From NCBI RefSeq assembly GCF_000430845.1, contig NZ_AUMU01000019.1:1-64000 (forward strand): a stretch of DNA of 64,000 nt, given 5' to 3'. The stretch comes from Chryseobacterium gregarium DSM 19109. GTDB taxonomy: Bacteria > Bacteroidota > Bacteroidia > Flavobacteriales > Weeksellaceae. The notes under the pieces were generated by a model, which was not told the origin of the DNA, ran no database searches, and saw nothing but the letters and a program-made list of their open reading frames with translations. Below are positions 1 through 8,221 of this stretch, piece after piece; within the stretch, counting starts at the first letter, position 1; each line of letters begins with the position of its first letter. A program made the translations under genes and the position numbers.

Positions 1-1
1 T

Positions 2-76
2 CGGGGCGTAGCGTAGTCCGGTCATCGCGCCTGGTTTGGGACCAGGAGGTCGCAGGTTCGAATCCTGCCGCCCCGA
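2..76 (+). tRNA. tRNA-Pro (anticodon TGG)
   Basis: A complete cloverleaf can be folded. The acceptor stem CGGGGCG pairs with CGCCCCG and is followed by discriminator A. The anticodon stem is CCTGG/CCAGG with loop TTTGGGA, giving anticodon TGG. The T arm is GCAGG-TTCGAAT-CCTGC. CCA is not encoded. It reads proline codons and lies 32 bases before a tRNA-Arg gene, so the two are probably co-transcribed from a promoter left of the window. Confidence 0.96.
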
Positions 77-108
77 CTGTTTTAATAGTTTTCTCAAAAT
101 TATTTAAT

Positions 109-185
109 GGGTGCGTAGCTCAGCTGGATAGAGCATCTGCCTTCTAAGCAGACGGTCAAAGGTTCGAATCCTTTCGCGCTCACCA
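109..185 (+). tRNA. tRNA-Arg (anticodon TCT)
   Basis: The acceptor stem GGGTGCG pairs with CGCGCTC, with two G-T pairs. The anticodon arm TCTGC-CTTCTAA-GCAGA gives anticodon TCT, which reads AGA/AGG. The T arm is AAAGG-TTCGAAT-CCTTT. Unlike the upstream tRNA-Pro, this gene encodes its 3' CCA (183-185). Confidence 0.96.
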
Positions 186-194
186 CTCACAAAT

Positions 195-230
195 AAAGAC
201 CTTACAGCAATGTAAGGTCTTTTTTATTTT
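195..230 (+). terminator. Rho-independent terminator of the tRNA pair
   Basis: An 11-bp perfect stem (AAAGACCTTAC, six-base loop, GTAAGGTCTTT) is followed directly by a T-rich tract. It lies 10 bases after the tRNA-Arg CCA, so it ends the tRNA transcript. Confidence 0.9.
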
Positions 231-397
231 GCCTCACGTAAGGGTCAGGTATTTTGTTACATGGCAGTAAAAGAATCTAAAATGATCTCAGCAAAATTCA
301 AATGTTCCTACTCTTTTAACAAAATCTTATCAATATTTTATTTTTACAAAAAAATGATCATCTTTCTGAAGATATATACAAAAGAGTTATTGCAAAA

Positions 398-1306
398 TTA
401 AGCATAGCCAGCTTTAAATCTGCCTTTGTAAATACGGATGAGGCTTTCTAACTGGCTGCGTCTTGCATAATCGGTGACCTCTATATTGGCCAGGCCTCCC
501 GCATAATGTATCTGAAGTATGTGCTCTGCACCCCGCTTCGCATGATGAATGACGGTTATTTTAATATTAAAAACAACGTCCCAGCTGATAAAGCCGGTCT
601 CAACGGTAAAGATTCCGCGTTCATTCAGAATGATACGGGGCTCATGCCGGGATACGTCTATTACACTGCGGACAATTATGCATAAAGACGAAAAAATCAT
701 TAATGCCCCCACCAGAATCAGAAAGGTTGATGATTCATCTGACTTAAAATTAAAAATCTCTACTCCAATGCCCGCAGCAAATACGATCGGATAGAAAAAA
801 ATCTTAATCAAAAGCCTTGGTCTGGAGTAATAAATAATGGTTTCCGAATCAGTACCGGCGTCATCAATAAAAACGTCCGGCGCCCCGGTTCGTTGCTGCA
901 GCCTTCGCCACTGGTCCCTTTCCATAGCGGACTGGAGCTGAATCTTATCCAGGAAGCTGCCATAGCCGGAGCAAAGAGAAGCTTTTCTTGCAGCTCTCCT
1001 CAACTCTTCTACATCATTTACATGGCTGAATGCCCAAAGCTTCCAGCGCGTGGTGCGTTTGCTCCAAAACCGAAAAGGCAGGTAAAAAAATATAAAGGAA
1101 TTAACGATCAGTACCGCAACAACGACCAGCCAGGTATTCGTAGTTAACGCATGCTCTCCTGTTATGGCTATAAACAATAAGGCAAAGGGAAACAAAAAAA
1201 AGAACAGACCTATCATCATTACTATTCTCGGTATGAGCAACATCTGCCGCCCTTTCGCTAATGCCTGATCAACTGAAACTAAGTCGGAATTTTGGTATTC
1301 TTTCAT
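398..1306 (-). CDS. Four-TM membrane protein of unknown function
   Basis: A 302-residue protein with ATG start. Two hydrophobic segments lie near residues 25-50 and 58-78, and another pair near 168-188 and 193-213. Between the pairs is a basic, Arg-rich cytoplasmic stretch (about 80-140). The C-terminal 85 residues form a soluble, strand-rich part whose pattern of a proposed residue followed by 'NERGIF' recalls bacterial PH-like/YcxB-type domains; that is a resemblance only. It stands alone: the next gene in the same direction ends 59 bases upstream of its start. No TAnnTTTG box was found just upstream. Function unknown. Confidence 0.8.
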   Translation of the reverse strand: MKEYQNSDLVSVDQALAKGRQMLLIPRIVMMIGLFFFLFPFALLFIAITGEHALTTNTWLVVVAVLIVNSFIFFYLPFRFWSKRTTRWKLWAFSHVNDVEELRRAARKASLCSGYGSFLDKIQLQSAMERDQWRRLQQRTGAPDVFIDDAGTDSETIIYYSRPRLLIKIFFYPIVFAAGIGVEIFNFKSDESSTFLILVGALMIFSSLCIIVRSVIDVSRHEPRIILNERGIFTVETGFISWDVVFNIKITVIHHAKRGAEHILQIHYAGGLANIEVTDYARRSQLESLIRIYKGRFKAGYA

Positions 1307-1364
1307 AGGGATTACTTTTGCTTATAACATAAATGAACAAAATGTTTTTTATGGTTTATATCAG

Positions 1365-1919
1365 CTATGTCAATTCTATTTCAACCAGTTTAATATATTT
1401 CTTTTTTTTATTTCTGATGATGATTCCGAAGGCATCAAAGGCGTTTCGGCTTAAATATTCAACATCAACATTTTCTCCACTTAATAATTCAGTTTCTTCA
1501 GCTTCATCTAAACCCAATTCATCTTCAAAATTGATACTCGTATTCGTCCAAATAAATATTTCAAAAATCTCTTCAGAATCATCACTATACCTGTGTTCAA
1601 AATAATCATCGTGAAAATCTTTTTTCTCGATGAGCAAAGCCTCGTAGCCGTGCATCCTTTCATCAAAGAGCAAAATTCTGCCAGCCGTTTTACTGCTCAC
1701 TGCAAAGACAACTATGGGATAGTCTTGATGATTTTTCAGTAATCCATCCTCACATTTCTCTCCGCAGTACATTATTTTAAAAAACGTATGCCCATTGAAC
1801 TTCAATTGTCCCTTCCAGGTTAATTTTTCAAACCATTTACTGAAAGCATATCCTTCTAAACTGTCAACATCAACCGTAAAGTTCTTAAGATAGTCTGGTG
1901 AACTGACTTTATTTTTCAT
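1365..1919 (-). CDS. Acidic hypothetical protein, 184 aa
   Basis: An ATG-started soluble acidic protein with no signal peptide and no family I recognise. It is rich in Asp/Glu in the middle (about 105-150) and ends in a basic KKKKYIK patch. Its size, acidity and position directly behind a truncated partner resemble polymorphic-toxin immunity proteins, but no conserved immunity motif was identified. The start lies only 8 bases after the stop of the truncated frame at 1928-2167, so the two probably formed an operon once. A function cannot be assigned. Confidence 0.65.
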   Translation of the reverse strand: MKNKVSSPDYLKNFTVDVDSLEGYAFSKWFEKLTWKGQLKFNGHTFFKIMYCGEKCEDGLLKNHQDYPIVVFAVSSKTAGRILLFDERMHGYEALLIEKKDFHDDYFEHRYSDDSEEIFEIFIWTNTSINFEDELGLDEAEETELLSGENVDVEYLSRNAFDAFGIIIRNKKKKYIKLVEIELT

Positions 1920-1927
1920 ACCTATAC

Positions 1928-2167
1928 CTATTTATTAACAACCGTTTTGGGCATTATTGAATTTTCCGGAATAAACATATTCATTAAATTATTATCCATC
2001 TCTTTAATGGCCTTGTCCCAATTCATTATAAATTCCAGGTCTGGTTTCAAAATATTAAAATGCTCACGAGTAAAATTAATAAAAATATCCAATAAGACTT
2101 CTGCTGAATTGAAAGGCAGATCGGTTTTTACTGTGCAGAATACCTCTTGGTTTTCGTCATTTTCGTG
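1928..2167 (-). pseudogene. 5'-truncated remnant of an unknown gene
   Basis: On the minus strand a frame of 79 codons runs from a TAA at 2168-2170 to a TAG at 1928-1930. It has no start codon in its first half; the first ATG is about 45 codons in. The predicted peptide is protein-like (a helical stretch around LLDIFINF, then LEFIMNWDKAIKEM) and ends 8 bases before the 184-aa gene. Just upstream is the terminator of the next gene, so there is no room for its missing 5' end or a promoter. I read it as the 3' end of a deleted gene. The parent family was not recognised. Confidence 0.5.
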
Positions 2168-2171
2168 TTAA

Positions 2172-2202
2172 TTAAAAAACCACCGTAAGTATACAGTGGT
2201 TT
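2172..2202 (-). terminator. Terminator of the SH3 protein/prmA unit
   Basis: Read on the minus strand, AAACCACTGTA-TACT-TACGGTGGTTT forms an 11-bp stem with one G-T pair, followed by a T run. It lies 20 bases after the stop codon of the gene at 2223-3065. Confidence 0.85.
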
Positions 2203-2222
2203 TCATATTGATAAAAAAATTT

Positions 2223-3065
2223 CTATTTTAATTGATAAGAAATGCCGTTCCAAATATAGGTTTTAGAGTCTCGTTTCTTCTTCTCTCTGCCTCTGTCATC
2301 TTTTTCCATTTCTTCCATTTTGAAGATAAAAGCATTCGGAATTCCGCCTTTGTCATTGGGAAAGATCAATTCTTCACCATGATGATAAACATCGGCATCG
2401 CCCACATTCATCAGCTGAGGAAGGGCAACCAGTTTTTTATTTGTGAATAAAATATACTGATCATAACCTGCAATCCCGCACGCTTCCCCTGAAACATTCG
2501 CTTTTAATGTGAATTGTACATTTGTAAGCTTATGGTCACTTTCAATCGTAAAGGCTGCATAACTCAGGCTTTCACCGGATCCGGTATCAAAAGACACTTC
2601 ATCAACCAGCTGATTGCCCTCCATGACTTTGACGCCGGCAATATTCTGCGGGTAGACCTGATTGAATTCCTTATCTTTTTTGTCAATGGTTTTAGACAGC
2701 CCGAAAAGAAAATCAAGCCCGTTCTTATTCCTGTATCCTACTGCGAGGCTTCCGCCCCAGATATACCCTTCTTTTGTTTCATTATTCTTCTGATAGGACA
2801 ATTTATACCAGTTTGCAACCCTTTCCCCTAATTGCAAAACCGTATTTTCCTTTTTAAGAATCAGAACCTGCCGATTGGTCTGTAAAGAATCCAAAATTTG
2901 GCCTTTAACATCCGGCGATTGTCTGACCCGGGCCCAATCAGTGAAAATTTTCTGTGTTTTGCCCTCTTCAAAATTGAAAACTCCATTCGTATAGACGTAT
3001 TCTTCTTCCTGGGCGGAAAAAGCCTGGGCGACACATAAAAATAAAAAAATAAGTACCGTTTTCAT
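2223..3065 (-). CDS. Secreted SH3-domain protein
   Basis: A 280-residue protein with an N-terminal signal peptide (MKTVLIFLFLCVAQAFSA, cleavage near residue 18). Residues about 45-105 look like a bacterial SH3 domain: the opening 'WARVRQSPDVKG', a later 'NWYKLSY' and 'EGYIWGG' are typical of SH3b folds that bind cell-wall or peptide ligands. The C-terminal two thirds are strand-rich and unassigned. I start at ATG 3065 rather than an in-frame TTG at 3080. The ATG gives a proper signal peptide and lies 4 bases after the prmA stop, whereas TTG would overlap prmA and place polar residues before the signal sequence. Probably co-transcribed with prmA and ended by the hairpin at 2172-2202. Role unknown, likely periplasmic. 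Confidence 0.8.
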   Translation of the reverse strand: MKTVLIFLFLCVAQAFSAQEEEYVYTNGVFNFEEGKTQKIFTDWARVRQSPDVKGQILDSLQTNRQVLILKKENTVLQLGERVANWYKLSYQKNNETKEGYIWGGSLAVGYRNKNGLDFLFGLSKTIDKKDKEFNQVYPQNIAGVKVMEGNQLVDEVSFDTGSGESLSYAAFTIESDHKLTNVQFTLKANVSGEACGIAGYDQYILFTNKKLVALPQLMNVGDADVYHHGEELIFPNDKGGIPNAFIFKMEEMEKDDRGREKKKRDSKTYIWNGISYQLK

Positions 3066-3069
3066 ATTG

Positions 3070-3897
3070 TTATTTTTCAAGCAGTAAGCTTACCCACTCT
3101 TCACGCTGAAGCTGTTTTTTCAGGCTGAGCCCGCTTTCCTTAAATACTTCCAGGATATCATCCACATCAAAGAAACATAACCCCGAAAGAAGCAGCTGCC
3201 CTCCTTTGTTTAATACATTCACGTAGGTGGGAATATCAGAGATGAGGATGTTCCGGTTGATATTGGCCAAAATAATATCATAATGCTCTTTTCCTAAATT
3301 ATCAGCAGTTCCCTGTTCAATATCGAGTTCCACTCCGTTTCTTTCAGCATTTTCTCTGGAATTTTCTACGGACCATTCATCAATATCAATAGCTTTGGTA
3401 TGGGCGGCTCCCTGCTGCTTTGCATAAATAGCCAGTACAGAAGTCCCGCAGCCCATATCCAGGACCTGCTTACCATTGAAATCAATATCCATCATCTGCT
3501 GGATCATCAGATGGGTAGTCGGGTGGTGACCTGTCCCGAAAGACATTTTGGGCTGTATGATAATTTCGTGCATTCCCGGAACCGATTCATGGAATTCTGC
3601 CCTGATCATGACTTTATCATCAATATTAATCGGCTCAAAATTCTTTTCCCACTCTTCATTCCAGTTTATATTCGGCATTTCCTGGAAGGTGTATTCAATT
3701 TTTACATTTTCGTTCTGAAAAAGCGGAAGTGCTTTTAATTCTTCTTCATTCAAAACCTCTTTCTGTATATACCCTAGGATCCCTTCCAGCTCTTCTGTAA
3801 AACTGTCGAAACCTATTTCGATAAGCTCTGCCATCAGGATTTCATTCCACGGCTGAAGCGGAGAAATTTTGAAATTGAATTCTAAATAATGTTGCAT
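3070..3897 (-). CDS. prmA: Ribosomal protein L11 methyltransferase
   Basis: PrmA uses S-adenosylmethionine to trimethylate ribosomal protein L11. The protein (275 aa) has the family's N-terminal substrate-recognition part and a Rossmann methyltransferase core: the AdoMet loop is VLDMGCGTSVLAIYA, followed by an acidic residue in 'KAIDIDEWS' and the ILANINRNIL motif corresponding to catalytic motif IV. The preceding 'KMSFGTGHHPTT' is a PrmA signature. ATG 3897 is preferred over an in-frame TTG at 3915, because a TAnnTTTG box at 3913-3920 overlaps that TTG. Length fits the family. The downstream SH3 gene starts 4 bases after its stop. Confidence 0.95.
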   Translation of the reverse strand: MQHYLEFNFKISPLQPWNEILMAELIEIGFDSFTEELEGILGYIQKEVLNEEELKALPLFQNENVKIEYTFQEMPNINWNEEWEKNFEPINIDDKVMIRAEFHESVPGMHEIIIQPKMSFGTGHHPTTHLMIQQMMDIDFNGKQVLDMGCGTSVLAIYAKQQGAAHTKAIDIDEWSVENSRENAERNGVELDIEQGTADNLGKEHYDIILANINRNILISDIPTYVNVLNKGGQLLLSGLCFFDVDDILEVFKESGLSLKKQLQREEWVSLLLEK

Positions 3898-3912
3898 GTG
3901 AATAATTTGCTG

Positions 3913-3920
3913 CAAAAATA
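3913..3920 (-). promoter_or_regulatory. -7 promoter box of prmA
   Basis: Minus-strand TATTTTTG matches the Bacteroidota -7 consensus TAnnTTTG. Transcription would start near 3906, about 9 bases before the chosen ATG. No convincing -33 TTG was seen. Confidence 0.5.
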
Positions 3921-4107
3921 AAACTACTTTTTTGATTTGCCGTTATTTTTGTCATTCCATAAGAATCCCGATTCAAATCTTTTTCAGATATGCTATTATA
4001 AACCCTGCTTAGATTTCTACGGAATAACAAATTTTGCGTTTAATGTTGTTTTGACGTTGCCTTGTCATGGTACCTTTACGAAAGACAAACAGTGAAAATA
4101 CCGGCAA

Positions 4108-4186
4108 AAGCCTAGCCCCGATTGAAGCGGAAATCCTTTTTTGAAAAAAAAGATTGCAGTGGAAAGCGGGAAACAGCTCCTGAAAA
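4108..4186. repeat. Conserved flavobacterial intergenic structured element, copy 1
   Basis: Plus-strand arms CTAGCCCCGATTGAAGCGG (4112-4130) and CAGTGGAAAGCGGGAAACAG (4157-4176, ending in CTCC) flank a short hairpin (AATCCTTTTTT/AAAAAGATT). CCCG of the first arm can pair with CGGG of the second. The same arms in reverse orientation recur at 23450-23540 with a different inner hairpin. From memory this kind of element is dispersed in many flavobacterial genomes and may correspond to the Rfam Flavo-1 RNA family; that identity is not verified. The strand is left open. It fills the otherwise geneless gap 3921-4243. Confidence 0.65.
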
Positions 4187-4243
4187 TTATCGATAAAAAA
4201 AGCGAACCGAAGTCCGCTCTGATTTATTATTTTAAACTGATTT

Positions 4244-4957
4244 CTATGGATTTGTCGAGAAAATAGACCCGTTGGCGATCAATGCCCTTCGGTTCATTTT
4301 CAGGATATCCCTCACCCATTCTGCGAAATCTTCCGGCTGAAGCACTTTTTCAGGATCGCCGTCTGTGAGGCCACCCTGGATCGACATATCCGATGCGATA
4401 GTGCTTGGGGTCAGCGTAACCACACGGATGTTCTGTTTTCTCCATTCCGCCATCATGGATTGCGACAATGAAACTACGGCTGCCTTGGAAGCAGCATAGG
4501 CTGACATATTTGGACCGCCCTTAAGGCCGGCTGTTGACGCTACGTTGATAATATCACCCTCCCCTTTTTCTTTCATGAAAGGATGTACTGCTTTTGCAGC
4601 ATAATATACTCCGAAAAGATTGGTTTTAACAACCTGTTCCCAGGTTTCTGAAGGCATTTCCTCGATAGACCCGAAGTCACCGATTCCTGCATTGTTGATT
4701 AAAATATCAATCCCACCCAACTGCTCTGCTAAAGATTCAATTCCGGCCTTCACATGGATTTCATTGTCAATACTGAAAACGGCATACGCTGCATTTACAC
4801 CCAATTTTCGGATTTCGTCAACCGTCATTTTAAGGTTTTCTTCGTTTCTTCCTGCAATTCCGATATTCACGCCTTCACCCGCCAATGCCAAAGCCACCGC
4901 TTTTCCCAATCCTCTTCCTCCACCGGTAATCACGGCATTCTTTCCGTTTATGTTCAT
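4244..4957 (-). CDS. Short-chain dehydrogenase/reductase, FabG-like
   Basis: A 237-residue classical SDR. It shows the NAD(P)-binding TGGGRGLG motif (residues 11-18), the NNAG motif (about 87-90), the catalytic serine in 'NVASTAG' and the YxxxK pair in 'SAYAASKAA'. An Arg in 'AGRNEE' after the second strand suggests NADP preference. Such enzymes reduce 3-ketoacyl or other carbonyl substrates; NCBI often names this subgroup 3-ketoacyl-ACP reductase, but it is monocistronic and away from fatty-acid genes, so the substrate is open. A TAAATTTG promoter box lies just upstream. Confidence 0.9.
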   Translation of the reverse strand: MNINGKNAVITGGGRGLGKAVALALAGEGVNIGIAGRNEENLKMTVDEIRKLGVNAAYAVFSIDNEIHVKAGIESLAEQLGGIDILINNAGIGDFGSIEEMPSETWEQVVKTNLFGVYYAAKAVHPFMKEKGEGDIINVASTAGLKGGPNMSAYAASKAAVVSLSQSMMAEWRKQNIRVVTLTPSTIASDMSIQGGLTDGDPEKVLQPEDFAEWVRDILKMNRRALIANGSIFSTNP

Positions 4958-4978
4958 TTTACTATTTTTTTATCTGTG

Positions 4979-4986
4979 CAAATTTA
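4979..4986 (-). promoter_or_regulatory. -7 promoter box of the SDR gene
   Basis: Minus-strand TAAATTTG matches TAnnTTTG. The predicted start of transcription is near 4972, giving a leader of about 15 bases. No clear -33 TTG. Confidence 0.5.
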
Positions 4987-5084
4987 CAAAAGCTATTTTT
5001 TTAATGCGAATGATCCCGAATGTTTTTCGCAAACAGACTTATTCAGAGAGTCTATTTAAATGTATTAATATTTGTAATTTCTAT

Positions 5085-5115
5085 AAACAAAACCGGTTCT
5101 GTTCAGAACCGGTTT
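5085..5115 (-). terminator. Terminator of the SusC-SusD-phosphoesterase operon
   Basis: A perfect 12-bp stem, AAACCGGTTCTG/CAGAACCGGTTT with a two-base spacer (effective loop 4-6). On the minus strand it is followed by a T-rich stretch and lies 32 bases after the phosphoesterase stop codon. Confidence 0.85.
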
Positions 5116-5146
5116 CAATTGAAAGTATAGTAAAAAATAAAAAAAT

Positions 5147-6730
5147 CTAAGGAATAAGGATCTGGTTCTGAACTTCAAACTCTTCTGAAGCGGTAAACTG
5201 ATGTCCGTACATATCTGATGTCCTTACCTCAACCTTATGTTTCCCAAGAGAAAGTTTTTTGGAAAAATCCCCCGTCCAGATGTGTTTTGACATTTCCGGG
5301 TTGGAAGGCCTTCTTCCCGAGAAAAGATTCTGCGTGGTGTCCCATTTGAACACCGACATGGCAAAGCTCGGATCCACCGTTTCGTCATACTGCATGGTTT
5401 CCCACTTTTCTCCGTCTATCCTGTATTCCACAGTATCCTTTTTGCTTCCCATAAAGAAATTAGCCAGGATCTTTGCAGAGGTTTTTACAGGATATGGAAT
5501 GACCTTCGGGACATATAAATTAATCTGGTAGTCTTCCGGCTTTCCGGCAGTTTTATATTTGACTTTATACTGACTATCATTAAAACTGATGAAGGAATAC
5601 CCTTTTGCAGTCCCGTCCCTCATGGTAGAAGTAGGCAGCCCGGAATCATCTGATGTTCCCGACCACCAGTCGCCGCAGGTAGTCCCCACGTTATACTCGT
5701 GGAGGTCTTTTGAACCGTTCCATCCTGCTTCCTTGCCGTAAAAAAGCTGTTGCTGGATGTGGGTATGTGCCGATAAGATCAATGCATTTCTGAACGGAGC
5801 CAGATCATCAAACAGTTTCTGACGGTCTGAATTCCTGAAATTATCTTCATTCTTGTGTTCCAGCGGAATGTGAAAGGAAACAACGATCAGTTTGCTTTTA
5901 TCCACGAGCTTCAGGTCATTTTCAACAAATTTCAGCTGGTCTTCACGGAATCCTCCCCAGTAACCTTTTCCGTCCCTGGGATCAGGGTACAGAATATCAT
6001 CCAGAACGATGAAGTGGACATTCCCGTAATTGAAAGAATAATTGGCAGGCCCGAAATTCGATTCAAAGGTTTCGTCTGATAAAAGGTCTTCTGTGGCATC
6101 GTAGTTCATATCATGGTTCCCCATCACGTTGTACCATGGCAGACCCACTTCTTTCATCACATCAGCATAAGGTTTCTGCAGGCTCAGGTTATCCCCGACA
6201 AGATCTCCGAGGCTGATTCCCAGTACTGCATTTTTCTTGGTGTTTTTAACTTCACTGACGATGGCTCGTTTAAAATAATCCAGTTGCTTCTCCGTATAAG
6301 GCTGAGGGTCGCCGAAAACGAGGATATCAAAGTTTTTGCTTTCGTTCTGTTTATGTAAGGCAAAGTTCAGTTCTTTAGGAAGTTCTCCGGTCGGCGCCGT
6401 TCCTTTGTATTTGAAATCTGCCGGTGAGCCTTTGGGCTTATACTGATAATAATATTGAGGAAGATTATTTGCGTTGACAGGCGTCATGTATCCTGACGGC
6501 TTGATCACGAAAACCGTCTGTCCGTCCTGAACCGGCAGGCTGTATCTCCCGTTTTTATCGGTTAATATGACCTGGACCCCATTGGAAACTGCTACTCCTT
6601 CGATTCCTTTCTCTCTGTTTTCTTTCTTCTGGTTTTTGTTGCTGTCTTCATACACATATCCCGAAACGGAAGCCTGTGAGAATGCCATTGCTGAAATTAA
6701 CATACAAGGCATTAAAAGTTTTATATTCAT
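5147..6730 (-). CDS. Secreted calcineurin-like phosphoesterase with N- and C-terminal accessory domains
   Basis: A 527-residue exported enzyme (signal peptide MNIKLLMPCMLISAMAFSQA). Residues about 22-125 form a strand-rich domain resembling the Bacteroidota MetallophosN (CNA-B-like) domain. The metallophosphatase core follows: FGDPQP, SLGDLVGD, MGNHDM, SFHIP and SAHTHIQ carry the two-metal ligands; the first motif is GDPQ rather than GDxH. The last about 140 residues match the MetallophosC type. It should hydrolyse phosphoesters in the periplasm or at the surface. It is the third gene after susC and susD homologues (28-base gap), so its substrate is probably what that pair imports or binds. 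Candidate PHO-box repeats upstream of susC fit a phosphate-acquisition role (inference). Confidence 0.88.
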   Translation of the reverse strand: MNIKLLMPCMLISAMAFSQASVSGYVYEDSNKNQKKENREKGIEGVAVSNGVQVILTDKNGRYSLPVQDGQTVFVIKPSGYMTPVNANNLPQYYYQYKPKGSPADFKYKGTAPTGELPKELNFALHKQNESKNFDILVFGDPQPYTEKQLDYFKRAIVSEVKNTKKNAVLGISLGDLVGDNLSLQKPYADVMKEVGLPWYNVMGNHDMNYDATEDLLSDETFESNFGPANYSFNYGNVHFIVLDDILYPDPRDGKGYWGGFREDQLKFVENDLKLVDKSKLIVVSFHIPLEHKNEDNFRNSDRQKLFDDLAPFRNALILSAHTHIQQQLFYGKEAGWNGSKDLHEYNVGTTCGDWWSGTSDDSGLPTSTMRDGTAKGYSFISFNDSQYKVKYKTAGKPEDYQINLYVPKVIPYPVKTSAKILANFFMGSKKDTVEYRIDGEKWETMQYDETVDPSFAMSVFKWDTTQNLFSGRRPSNPEMSKHIWTGDFSKKLSLGKHKVEVRTSDMYGHQFTASEEFEVQNQILIP

Positions 6731-6758
6731 TATTATTTCTTATTTTATTTTATGTTAA

Positions 6759-8210
6759 TTATTTATTCCACCAGACTTTTACGTTGATATTATCACCGCC
6801 CATCTGCTGGACTGCCGACTGATAATTGGCTGTATTCAATACTCTTGGATTGGGAGGATACATCAGCCTTGAAGGCATGATTCCATTGTTTAAAAGGCCG
6901 CCGTTATTGGGAAGTACCGGGAATCCTGTCCTCCTTTTTTCAAACCATTGCTGCTGGTCTACAAAGAACAGGGCTACATATTTCTGGAGCATAATTCTCT
7001 CTAACGTCCCATTGTAAGCCACATTGGGATTGGTAAAATAGTTGGCAGGCATCACCGAACCCCACTGCTCAATGGTTGCCTTTACCCCATTTTCGTAATA
7101 CGTCTGTGCATTTCCGGAAATAATTCCTTTAAATGCCAGCTCTGAAAGAATAAACTGCAGCTCCGCATACGGATACACCAAAATATTTAAAGGCGCTTTG
7201 GCCAGGTTCTGGTTCATGTTGGAAGGCTGGTAATCGAAAGTGGTTCCGTATGCGTATCCTGACGGAGCACCTTTATATCCGATATTTGCATTAGCCGGAA
7301 TACTTTTCGCCTGACCGAAAAACAAAGCCATTCTCGGATCATTATTGGCTTTTAATGTTTCTACAAAAAATGCCGAGGCTACTCTTCCCGTTGTAAAATC
7401 CTGTGGTCTTGTGATCGGCGGAAGAAGCGGTGCCACGCCTGTAACGTTAACCTTTGCCGTTTCGGTATTGTTTTGGAAAACCGGGTAAACAGCAGGGTTA
7501 TTAATGATCTCAGCGATCCTTTCATTCACATTGACTTCTCCATTTTTGCTTAAAATTCTGGTTAGCAACCTTAAAGAAAGTGAATTACAGAACTTTTTCC
7601 AGTTAACAATCCCATTGACATCGCTTTCAGCTTTGTAAAAAAGATCCGGGCCGCTAAGTGTTTTTGTAGTTACAAAAAGCGAGTTTGCCGTTTTTAAATC
7701 ATCTAATAATTTAACGTAAATATCTTTTTGCTTATCAAACTTCGGCTGGGACACCCCTTCATCCAGACTTGATGCTTCAGAAAACGGAACATCACCGTAA
7801 GTATCCGTAAGATTGGAATAGATCCAGGCATTCAGGACCATTGAGATTGCAAGATAGTTCGGGTCATTATCTTTTTCTGCGGCAAATTTCATGTCTTTTA
7901 CCTGCTTGATCCACTTGTAACTGTTGTTCCAGAAACCTGCCCCGGTATTTTCAGTAATGTTGTACCTGCTCAAGGTGTTTCCTTCGTTAGGAAAATCAAG
8001 GGAAACCTGCATGATGTCAAATGTGAAATCATTGGCTCTCATATAATTTACCGAAGACATACTGTACTGCACGGGAACTAATAATTTTGAAGCTACAGGC
8101 TCACTGATTCTGCTGTTATCTGTATTTACCTCATCAAGGCTTCTGCTGCATGAAACCGGAACAAGACCGATCCCTGCCATTAATAGTGTATTTAAAAGTA
8201 ATTTTTTCAT
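6759..8210 (-). CDS. SusD/RagB-family nutrient-binding outer-membrane lipoprotein
   Basis: A 483-residue lipoprotein: the signal sequence ends in LVPVSC with Cys21 as lipidation site, followed by 'SRSLDEVNTDNSR', typical of SusD-like proteins. Family features are 'GAGFWNNSYKWIKQ', the TPR-like helical N-terminal half, 'LTDTYGDVPFSEA', and a C-terminal 'QQWFEKRRTGFPVL'. It resembles the SusD-like_2 subgroup. SusD proteins sit as lids on SusC transporters and deliver ligand. It starts 12 bases after susC stops, so they are translated from one mRNA. The ligand is probably not starch: the operon's third gene is a phosphoesterase. Confidence 0.92.
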   Translation of the reverse strand: MKKLLLNTLLMAGIGLVPVSCSRSLDEVNTDNSRISEPVASKLLVPVQYSMSSVNYMRANDFTFDIMQVSLDFPNEGNTLSRYNITENTGAGFWNNSYKWIKQVKDMKFAAEKDNDPNYLAISMVLNAWIYSNLTDTYGDVPFSEASSLDEGVSQPKFDKQKDIYVKLLDDLKTANSLFVTTKTLSGPDLFYKAESDVNGIVNWKKFCNSLSLRLLTRILSKNGEVNVNERIAEIINNPAVYPVFQNNTETAKVNVTGVAPLLPPITRPQDFTTGRVASAFFVETLKANNDPRMALFFGQAKSIPANANIGYKGAPSGYAYGTTFDYQPSNMNQNLAKAPLNILVYPYAELQFILSELAFKGIISGNAQTYYENGVKATIEQWGSVMPANYFTNPNVAYNGTLERIMLQKYVALFFVDQQQWFEKRRTGFPVLPNNGGLLNNGIMPSRLMYPPNPRVLNTANYQSAVQQMGGDNINVKVWWNK

Positions 8211-8221
8211 GATTTTAAATT

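Noticed and set aside
4620-5150. A plus-strand frame of 176 codons covering the SDR gene start and the downstream gap.
   Set aside because: Most of it is antisense to the conserved SDR, and it runs through the SDR promoter and a terminator stem.
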